From Desulfosudis oleivorans (GTDB lineage Bacteria > Desulfobacterota > Desulfobacteria > Desulfobacterales > SURF-7), in contig DYJD01000004.1 of the NCBI GenBank assembly GCA_020723325.1, positions 186,001 to 250,000 of the forward strand: a stretch of 64,000 bases of DNA, written 5' to 3'. The position numbers and the translations under genes are program-made. Shown here piece after piece: positions 57,033-64,000 of this stretch (position 1 is the stretch's first letter; every line of letters begins with the position of its first letter). A model generated the notes under the pieces. The model made no database searches, had not been told where the DNA came from, and saw only the letters and a list, made by a program, of their open reading frames with translations.

Positions 57033-58382
57033 TTAGCGAATCAAGTATTCCCAGAGGGGTCCGCTGAAACCACGGGAATACATTTTGCTGAGGATTCCGG
57101 CCGTACCCTCCCCGCCGGCACCCACGATCCAATTGGGGCGATTTTCGGCCGCTTGCCTGACCCGGCGCAGAATCTCCCCGCTGGGGAGGGTGTTGCCGCG
57201 ATAGAATACCGGGGCAAAAATATTGCTTGCGCTTGTAAGCCGGCCCTCTCTTATTGCCAGGTCATACAAATCCGTGTTGGGATAAATCCGCATTCCGCAA
57301 AAGAAAAATAAAACCGTTCTTTCCAGCTTGTGAACTTGCGTGAGGGTTTCTTCAAGACTAGCCTCTTCCTCTCCTGGCCCCCCCAGCAAAAAATAATGGG
57401 CCACATTCAGTCCGGCTCCCACCGCCGCCCCATGGGCCTGAAAAACCTGCTTGTTCCGGAAGGGTTTTTGATAGGCCGCCAATACCCTGTCGGCAAGGGA
57501 TTCCGTGCCGAATTCCACATGGGTCAGTCCGGCCGCGGCCATCTCATTAAAATAACCATCCGGCAATTGAATGGGCGCGAAAAAAGCCCCCCAGGGAATT
57601 GTTAAACCGGCCTTTTGAAAGGCCTTGGCCACGGCCAGGCTGTGATCAATATCGGCATTGAAGGCCGAATCGGTGACAAAAATATATTTGGCGCCGGCAG
57701 CCTCAAGGGAAACGGCTGTCTGGGCCACCTCCGCGGGCGGGATCAGGCGCAAAGTCCGCCCCTCCACATGGGGATAGGTGCAATAAATGCATTTGAAATG
57801 GCACCCGCGTTTGGTCTGAAGATTGAGCATGCCGCCATGCTTCAAATAAAAAGCAAGCTGGGCATTTCCCCCCTGCCCGCCTCTGTCAAATGCCTGCTGC
57901 AAAGGGCCGGGGAAATCAGGGACTTTTCCCCTGACCATGACCCCCGGGATGCCGGCCGGATACTGGCGGTTTTCCATGGCATCCAGCAGCTCGGCCAGCC
58001 GCTCGCCTTCGCCGATAATGCCGTAATCAGCCCCCAGCCCGTCCATATACTCCCTTGGAAAGATGGTGAATCCGCTGCCGCCCAGGATGACCGGGGCCGG
58101 GGAATTGTTGCGAACAGCCCGGATCAGGCCCTGGTATTCCGCCATAAAGGTCTTGGGGGCAGTGCAATCGGTATTGTCCACGTTTCGTAAAGATACGCCG
58201 ATCACTTCCGGCGGGTCCTGCTGTATGATCCTTGCCAAGCCCTGCCCGTCCCGGACCACATTCATATCGGCAATACGCACCGCATGCCGGGGTGCCAGTG
58301 CCGCCGCCACATAATCCAGCCCGATGGGATAGACCGGATACGGCTCGGTGAGCATATTAGCGGAAATCAGCAAAACCTTCAT
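57033..58382 (-). CDS. B12-binding-domain radical SAM protein
   Basis: MKVLLISANMLTEPYPVYPIGLDYVAAAL N-terminus; CHFKCIYC cluster motif; ATGA overlap with upstream gene. Confidence 0.9.
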   Translation of the reverse strand: MKVLLISANMLTEPYPVYPIGLDYVAAALAPRHAVRIADMNVVRDGQGLARIIQQDPPEVIGVSLRNVDNTDCTAPKTFMAEYQGLIRAVRNNSPAPVILGGSGFTIFPREYMDGLGADYGIIGEGERLAELLDAMENRQYPAGIPGVMVRGKVPDFPGPLQQAFDRGGQGGNAQLAFYLKHGGMLNLQTKRGCHFKCIYCTYPHVEGRTLRLIPPAEVAQTAVSLEAAGAKYIFVTDSAFNADIDHSLAVAKAFQKAGLTIPWGAFFAPIQLPDGYFNEMAAAGLTHVEFGTESLADRVLAAYQKPFRNKQVFQAHGAAVGAGLNVAHYFLLGGPGEEEASLEETLTQVHKLERTVLFFFCGMRIYPNTDLYDLAIREGRLTSASNIFAPVFYRGNTLPSGEILRRVRQAAENRPNWIVGAGGEGTAGILSKMYSRGFSGPLWEYLIR

Positions 58383-60550
58383 GACCCAAAAAGCTCCACC
58401 ACCGTGACAAAGGGTCCCAAACCCAACAGAAGAATCCCCTTGCTGTCGAGCGTAAGATCCGCTCCGCCCCATAGAACACCGGGTACCGTGCCCTGCTCCA
58501 GCCATTTTACCGCCAGGACGGCAGCCACGGCCGAAGCCGAGGCGAATTCACCGATCCATTTGCGATAATCCACCACCGGACCCTTAAAACCGGACAAAGC
58601 CGACAGTTCAGCCAACTGGCTTTCCCCTTGAGCGCGGCCGCCGGCTGGAATCCCTGCCAGAATCAACCCGTAGCGCTCACTCAACTTTTCTCCGCAGCCC
58701 AAAGCAGCCAGCGCTTCGGCCATGACTTCAGCCGACTGCCCGGCATTGGCATAGAAGCGCAGCCCAAGGCGAGGCCAACCGGCCGTTGCCGCGGACCTGG
58801 TCAAAACCAGGGCGCCGCCGCCGTCCGACAGTTCTTTTGCAGCCCTGACCGAAGGATCAAACAAGCCGGAAAGCGCCCCAAGGGCCTCGTCCGCACCGGC
58901 CACCAGGATGGGATCATCCAGCCCGGCAGCGCACAGCTCAGCAGCCAACAGGGCCTGCTCAAAGGAATAATCTCCACCGGTGGTGGTGAGATTGGGGCCC
59001 TGGGCCTTGAACCACATGGCGATTTGCCCGGCCGGGGCATTATGAACCGAGCCCGTAAAATCCGTGGGACTCGGGAATTGCTCATTGGTGGCATACAAGC
59101 GGGTTAAAAAAGCATGGGTATCGGATAGCGCGCCCCAACCTGTACCGAAAAATACTGCCTGGGGCGGTTTAGACCCTTCCGCGTCCTGATGGGCGGCCTG
59201 GGCCAGGGACAAGGTTAGACGCGGCAAGCGTTTCAAGCGCCGAATGTCGCGGGCCGGCAATTTCAGTTCCGGCCCTTCGGCAGATATCATGCCGGTACAT
59301 GTCACCCCTTGCCGGAGGGCGGCCGTGGTTTTCTCCGTATCCCCCCGGCCGGTGATGCAGGCGCTGCCCAGAATTGAAAAGGCCTCAGCTTGCTGCCCGC
59401 ACCCCTCCCGGCCGGCTTGACCGGGTTTTGCAAGCACCAGTGCCGCATTGTTGCCGCCGAAGCCAAAGGAATTGGAAAGCACCGTCCCAATCGGAACATG
59501 CAACGGCGTTTGCACCGGCCGGATAGCCAATTCCGGATCCACTTCTACGCAACCGGTGTTGGCCGGCACCAGTCCATCTTGAAGCGTCATGGCCGCCACC
59601 ACCGCCTCAATCGCGCCGCTGGCTGCCAGGGAATGGCCGCAGGCGCCTTTAATGGAAGAAAGCAACGGCAAGTGATCGCCAAAAAGGGCGCGCACGGCCT
59701 TGGCTTCGGCCCGGTCATTGTCCGGTGTGCCGGTGCCGTGGAGATTGACGTAGTCCACTTGCCTGGGATCGATTTCCGCGTCCGCCAAAGCGGCCCGCAT
59801 GGCGGCAAGGGCGCCAAGGCCCTCGGGATGGGGGGCCGTGGGATGATAGGCATCGCAGGAAAGGCCGCCCCCCCGGATTTCAGCCAAGGCTTTTTCCGGT
59901 TCATCCCCGGCCAGCAGCAGCATAGCCGCACCTTCAGCCACTGTCATCCCCCGCCGGTTTCGGGCAAAAGGGGCAGCGCCTTGGGGGTCGATCAACTGCA
60001 AGGATAAGAAACCGTAATAAGTAAGCCGGCAAAGGGAATCCACCCCGCCCACCAATACCCGCCCGGCCTTGCCGCTGCGGATCATTTCCAGGCCGATCTT
60101 AACAGCCACGCTTCCGGAGGAACAGGCGGTTGAAATGGTCAGGGCCGGCCCCCGGCAATGGTATAGGGCCGCCAGATCCTCGGCCACGGTGCCGGCCCCA
60201 TGCCATTTATAGTCTTCCGGATTGCCATGGCCGGCTTTCAGGTGCTTTTCCGTTAAAAACATGCCGCCAGTGGTCACTCCCATAATCACCGCATCCACAG
60301 CCTGCTCACAGCCGGCCATGGCCTGGGCCGCGGCCAGCCTGGCCAGGACATGGGTGCGGGGCAGGTCCCCGGCCTCCGGCAGGGCCGCCACTTGCCCCAC
60401 GGGCATGGATTTGTCCGCGGCGACCTCAAACACGGTCAGGCGGCCGAGCCGCCGCTGCCCGTTGAGCAAAGCCGCCCGGGTTTCCGTGAGGCCCATACCC
60501 AAGGGACTGACGATTCCCATGGCATGTATGTAGACCGGTGTTCGCTTCAA
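58379..60550 (-). CDS. Ketosynthase fused to a CLF-like (Cys-less) ketosynthase domain
   Basis: N-half TISTACSSGSVAV, VNLHGTGTPDND, GACGHSLAASGAIEA; C-half TTGGDYSFEQALLAAELC...ILVAGADEALG without the Cys. Confidence 0.85.
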   Translation of the reverse strand: MKRTPVYIHAMGIVSPLGMGLTETRAALLNGQRRLGRLTVFEVAADKSMPVGQVAALPEAGDLPRTHVLARLAAAQAMAGCEQAVDAVIMGVTTGGMFLTEKHLKAGHGNPEDYKWHGAGTVAEDLAALYHCRGPALTISTACSSGSVAVKIGLEMIRSGKAGRVLVGGVDSLCRLTYYGFLSLQLIDPQGAAPFARNRRGMTVAEGAAMLLLAGDEPEKALAEIRGGGLSCDAYHPTAPHPEGLGALAAMRAALADAEIDPRQVDYVNLHGTGTPDNDRAEAKAVRALFGDHLPLLSSIKGACGHSLAASGAIEAVVAAMTLQDGLVPANTGCVEVDPELAIRPVQTPLHVPIGTVLSNSFGFGGNNAALVLAKPGQAGREGCGQQAEAFSILGSACITGRGDTEKTTAALRQGVTCTGMISAEGPELKLPARDIRRLKRLPRLTLSLAQAAHQDAEGSKPPQAVFFGTGWGALSDTHAFLTRLYATNEQFPSPTDFTGSVHNAPAGQIAMWFKAQGPNLTTTGGDYSFEQALLAAELCAAGLDDPILVAGADEALGALSGLFDPSVRAAKELSDGGGALVLTRSAATAGWPRLGLRFYANAGQSAEVMAEALAALGCGEKLSERYGLILAGIPAGGRAQGESQLAELSALSGFKGPVVDYRKWIGEFASASAVAAVLAVKWLEQGTVPGVLWGGADLTLDSKGILLLGLGPFVTVVELFGS

Positions 60551-60813
60551 TTGCGCAATCGGGGTGAATTTTCGGCAATATATGCCGCCAGGGTTTTTAA
60601 TGTAGCGAAGACCTTTTGGCCCAATTCCTTGTTGTCGATGATGACGCCGTATTCTTTTTCAATCATCATCACCATTTCCAGCACATCAATGGAATCAATG
60701 CCCAGAGGCCCGCCCACCAATTGCTCATCTTCCTTAAAATCCGCCGGCGTGATATCCGGCAGATTCAACGCTTCAATAATCTTGCTCTTCAATTCCTGTA
60801 ATAACACTTCCAT
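60547..60813 (-). CDS. Acyl carrier protein
   Basis: GGPLGIDSIDVLEMVMMIEKEYGVIID motif; ATGA overlap with KS gene. Confidence 0.9.
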   Translation of the reverse strand: MEVLLQELKSKIIEALNLPDITPADFKEDEQLVGGPLGIDSIDVLEMVMMIEKEYGVIIDNKELGQKVFATLKTLAAYIAENSPRLRN

Positions 60814-61004
60814 ACCGACATCCAATCATTATGGTTTTTTAAGCCTTGTTGCTTTACAGCCTGGGCAAATTGTTGTAGAACTTGAACCCGATCCAAGAGG
60901 GATTGAAACTAATTCCAAGCGGCTTGAGAATCGATCCGGTTGATCTTAGTGATTTGCCGGTTGATTTTCAATGATTTTTTCAAAATCAAAAGGAACCAGA
61001 TGGT

Positions 61005-61433
61005 ATGGAGCCGGTTGATATCGGTATTGATGACCTTCTGCCCCATCGCGGCCGGATGAAATTGGTGGATGAAATTCTGGAACTGGCCGAAGGCCGCGCC
61101 CGGACACGCTCCATCGTTACCCCGGCCTGGCCCTTTTTTGATGGGACAAGTGTGAACGCCCTGATTCTGGTGGAGTTGCTGGCCCAAACCGCCGGCATCC
61201 ACAACGGCTGGACCAGAATCCTGAAAAATGGTCTGGATTCGGAAAAAAAAGGCTGGCTGGTGGGCATCAAGAAAGCCGAATTTTTCATGGAGCGGATTCC
61301 TTTGCATACGCCTGTGATTGCCTATGCCGAAAATCATTTTGAATACGACAATTTCAGGGAGGTGGGTGGAACCGCGGAGATCAACGGTGTGATCGCGGCC
61401 CGGGCAACCCTGCAACTGTTTCAGCCGGACTAA
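61005..61433 (+). CDS. Hotdog-fold ApeP/FabZ-like dehydratase
   Basis: LLPHRGRMKLVDEILE...WPFFDGTSVNALILVELLAQTAG. Confidence 0.82.
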   Translation: MEPVDIGIDDLLPHRGRMKLVDEILELAEGRARTRSIVTPAWPFFDGTSVNALILVELLAQTAGIHNGWTRILKNGLDSEKKGWLVGIKKAEFFMERIPLHTPVIAYAENHFEYDNFREVGGTAEINGVIAARATLQLFQPD

Positions 61434-61443
61434 GCCAGGAGAG

Positions 61444-62187
61444 ATGAATATGGATACGGAACAAACAAGACCGGTGGCCATCGTCACCGGCGGCAGCAAG
61501 GGCATCGGCCGGGCGGTTTGTATTGAGCTGGGACGCATGGGCTGTTATGTGGTGGTCAACTACCGCAGGGACCCTGCCGGAGCCGCGGAAACCTTGGTTC
61601 AGGTAAAAGCAGCCGGCGGCGAAGGCGAAAGCCTGGCCTTTGATGTGGCAGATCCGGCCGCCACCCAGCCGGCCCTTGCGGATATTTTCAAGCGCCTGAA
61701 GACCGTGGATATTCTGGTCAATAACGCCGGCATCACCGCCGACGGCCTGTTCGTCATGATGTCCCCGGCCAAATGGGACGGCGTCATCCAAACCAGCTTG
61801 AGCGGTTTCTACAACATGACCAAACCGGTCCTGGAAAAAATGATCCGCCGCAAAAAAGGCTCGGTGGTTTCCATTGCCTCCATTTCGGCCTTGGTGCCCA
61901 ACCGCGGGCAAGCCAATTATTCCGCTGCCAAGGCTGGTCTCATCGGCGCCAGCCGCTCCGTGGCGGCTGAAGTGGCCCGCCTGGGCATTCGGGTCAATGT
62001 GGTGGCGCCGGGGCTCATCGAAACCGACATGACCAAGGACCTGCCCCTGGACAATGTCAAAACCATGATCCCCATGGCGCGCATCGGCCGGCCGGAAGAA
62101 GTGGCCAAAGTGGTGCGCTTTCTTTGCTCCGAAGACGCCTCCTATATTACCGGCCAGGTCATCTCGGTAAACGGCGGAATGTTTTAA
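61444..62187 (+). CDS. fabG: 3-oxoacyl-ACP reductase, FabG-like SDR
   Basis: TGGSKGIGRAV, NNAGIT, YSAAKAG, ITGQVISVNGGMF. Confidence 0.93.
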   Translation: MNMDTEQTRPVAIVTGGSKGIGRAVCIELGRMGCYVVVNYRRDPAGAAETLVQVKAAGGEGESLAFDVADPAATQPALADIFKRLKTVDILVNNAGITADGLFVMMSPAKWDGVIQTSLSGFYNMTKPVLEKMIRRKKGSVVSIASISALVPNRGQANYSAAKAGLIGASRSVAAEVARLGIRVNVVAPGLIETDMTKDLPLDNVKTMIPMARIGRPEEVAKVVRFLCSEDASYITGQVISVNGGMF

Positions 62188-62191
62188 GACT

Positions 62192-62815
62192 TTGGAAAAA
62201 TTCAGTATCATGAAAGCCTTGCCTGCAAAAGCCCTCCTGTTGTTAACGGTCTTTTTCTGCCTGGGCTGGGCCCAAACCTGGGATGCCGTCCGGCAATCCT
62301 TTGGAAAATTGACCTCCATCCAGGCGGAATTCACCCAGGAAAAACACATGGCCATCCTGGCGCGGCCCCTCATATCCAAAGGCCGCTTTTACTTTCAGGC
62401 CCCATCTTCCCTGCGCTGGGAATACACGCACCCGGTGCGCAGCATCCTGATGGCGGATGAAGGCCGGACAAAACATTTCATTCAACAAAACAACCGCCTG
62501 AAGGAAAACAGCGGCGCCCATCTCCAATCCATGCAGATAGTTCTGCAGGAGATCGGCAACTGGCTCAACGGTCGCTTTGAGGGCAACCCGGTCTTCAACG
62601 CTGCTTTGGAACCGGACCGCAAGATTGTTTTGCTTCCCAAAGAAAAAGCCATGGCCGCCTTTATTGAAAAAATCGAGCTGCAGCTTTCCGAGCAAACCGG
62701 CGTGATCCAGGCGGTAGTCATATATGAAGGCCGGGATTCCTACACCAAACTGTTGTTTGAAAACGTGGTTCCCAACCAAAAGATCGACGCGGCCCTGTTC
62801 CGGAGCGTTGAATGA
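62192..62815 (+). CDS. LolA-like outer membrane lipoprotein carrier
   Basis: Signal peptide; FGKLTSIQAEFTQEKHMAILARPLISKGRFYFQAPSSLRWEYTHPV. Confidence 0.88.
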   Translation: MEKFSIMKALPAKALLLLTVFFCLGWAQTWDAVRQSFGKLTSIQAEFTQEKHMAILARPLISKGRFYFQAPSSLRWEYTHPVRSILMADEGRTKHFIQQNNRLKENSGAHLQSMQIVLQEIGNWLNGRFEGNPVFNAALEPDRKIVLLPKEKAMAAFIEKIELQLSEQTGVIQAVVIYEGRDSYTKLLFENVVPNQKIDAALFRSVE

Positions 62816-63498
62816 GGCTGGTCCGCTTGTTTTCCTGGGCCTTGCTCCTGTGCGCCTGCGCCGGCCCGCCCACCCTTCCTGAGCTGACAGCATCAATCGA
62901 TGCAGAGCTACCCTTGAAATGCCGGAGCTGTTTTCCAAACGGCAATTGGCAGTTGACCCATTCCATCGAAGCCAAGGGGCCTGACGGCCAAACCAATCTG
63001 CTCATGGGGGTCATGCTGCTCTCCTCTGAGCCGGCCCAATTGAAATGCGCCCTCATGACCATTGAGGGTTTTGTGCTGTTCGAGGCGGTTCTCGATGAAA
63101 ATGGATTTGCCGTCAAACGCGCCGTGCCGCCTTTTGACGCCCCGGCCATGGCCCAAGGGATGCTTGCGGATATTCAGCTTCTGTTCTTTGCGCCCAAAGG
63201 GCTCGCCCCTGAATACGGTCGGCGCCCGGACGGCGCATTGGTCTGCCGCCGGCACCTGGCCGACGGCGGAGTTCTGGATCTGACTGTACATGCGGATGAT
63301 TCCTGGGAAATGAAACAGTACAACCCAAACCTGGATTTGATCAAGACTGTGATGGCAACAGACCTGAGCGATTCGTCTCAACAGCGCCTGCCCAAAACAC
63401 TGAAATTGACGACCCATGGGCTTCTGGGCTATGAGATGACCATGCATTTGATTGAGGCTCTGCCGTTCAATCCCGGCGGTGCAGAGAAAAAGGAATAG
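62812..63498 (+). CDS. Lipoprotein, DUF3261-like as found in aryl polyene-type clusters
   Basis: Lipobox-like LLLCACAG; overlaps lolA-like gene; context. Confidence 0.65.
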   Translation: MRLVRLFSWALLLCACAGPPTLPELTASIDAELPLKCRSCFPNGNWQLTHSIEAKGPDGQTNLLMGVMLLSSEPAQLKCALMTIEGFVLFEAVLDENGFAVKRAVPPFDAPAMAQGMLADIQLLFFAPKGLAPEYGRRPDGALVCRRHLADGGVLDLTVHADDSWEMKQYNPNLDLIKTVMATDLSDSSQQRLPKTLKLTTHGLLGYEMTMHLIEALPFNPGGAEKKE

Positions 63499-63516
63499 CT
63501 ATTTCTGAATTCTACA

Positions 63517-63600
63517 TCGGGGTCGGGGTCGGTATCGGAATCGGTATCGAAATTTCAAATCGATTGCGATAGCGACCCCGATACCGATACCGACCCCGAA
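63517..63600. repeat. GGTATC/GATACC hexamer inverted repeat, second copy
   Basis: Left tcggggtcggggtcggtatcggaatcggtatcga, right cgaccccgataccgataccgaccccga. Confidence 0.88.
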
Positions 63601-63653
63601 TGAAAACAAAGGTGGGAAGAGCACCTCTCCATTGAAGGATATGACGGTATAGC

Positions 63654-64000
63654 ATGAAATGTAAACTTATTTACCCCAAATGGCCGAGACTCCAGGGCCA
63701 GAACGAATTCCATCTGCCCCCCCACGGCCCGGTGGTTTTCGCCGCCACCCTGCCAAAGGATATTCATATTGATTTTGTGGATGAAAACCTGGAATCCATT
63801 GATTTTGATGACCCGGTGGATTTTGTCGGGATTTCCATGATGCTGACCATTCAGGTGAAACGCGGCTGGGAGATTGCCAGATCCTACCGGCAAAAAGGCG
63901 TGCCGGTGATTTGCGGCGGGATCGCCGCCACCCTCCACGCTGAAGAAACCATGCAATATGCCGATGCGGTTTTTTTAGGGGAAGCCGAAGGCCGCATGGA
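63654..64000 (+). CDS. B12-binding-domain radical SAM protein, N-terminal fragment
   Basis: MKCKLIYPKWPRLQGQNEFHLPPHGPVVFAATLPKDIHIDFVDENLESIDFDDPVDFVGISMMLTIQ...; open at window end, absent from ORF track. Confidence 0.85.
   Translation, partial: MKCKLIYPKWPRLQGQNEFHLPPHGPVVFAATLPKDIHIDFVDENLESIDFDDPVDFVGISMMLTIQVKRGWEIARSYRQKGVPVICGGIAATLHAEETMQYADAVFLGEAEGRM

Noticed and set aside
1-64000. rRNA or tRNA genes, including selC
   Set aside because: No convincing cloverleaf or T-loop (GGTTCGAATCC-like) sequence was recognised by eye; tRNAscan-SE would be decisive.

Overview
The window carries dense bacterial coding sequence. Gene content (Sec machinery, type II secretion, SOR-like protein, NrdD/NrdG) and repeat style suggest a Desulfobacterota-type genome, but this is inferred, not proven. 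Main blocks: (1) a minus-strand type II secretion operon gspE-F-G-H-I-J-K-L-M-C-D (2.4-13.7 kb), followed by an ABC substrate-binding protein and a histidine kinase that runs off the left edge; (2) a vapBC-like pair, an HrpA helicase, and two hybrid histidine kinases around a solute-binding protein; (3) TerC, a tiny UGA-containing UXX-star-type glutaredoxin-like selenoprotein missed by the ORF track, a LOG-family protein, an orphan DNA methyltransferase, a 1394-aa PEP/pyruvate-binding protein and a divergent GAPDH; (4) yedF plus a selenocysteine-containing selD whose N-terminus is cut off in the ORF track by its UGA; (5) citrate synthase, rhomboid-TPR, porin, SOR-like protein, aminotransferase, nrdD/nrdG; (6) a ~14 kb type II FAS/PKS-like cluster (50.2 kb to the right edge) with two stand-alone ketosynthases, a KS-CLF-like fusion, ACPs, hotdog dehydratases, a PKS-type dehydratase, a thioesterase, FabG, LolA-like and lipoprotein genes, and four radical SAM genes, three of them cluster-internal. 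Intergenic DNA is rich in repeats: a ~160-bp inverted-repeat element, a GCCTTGATCAT-ended element, GGTATC hexamer hairpins, and at least six loci with period-7 (heptad) repeats of different sequence.
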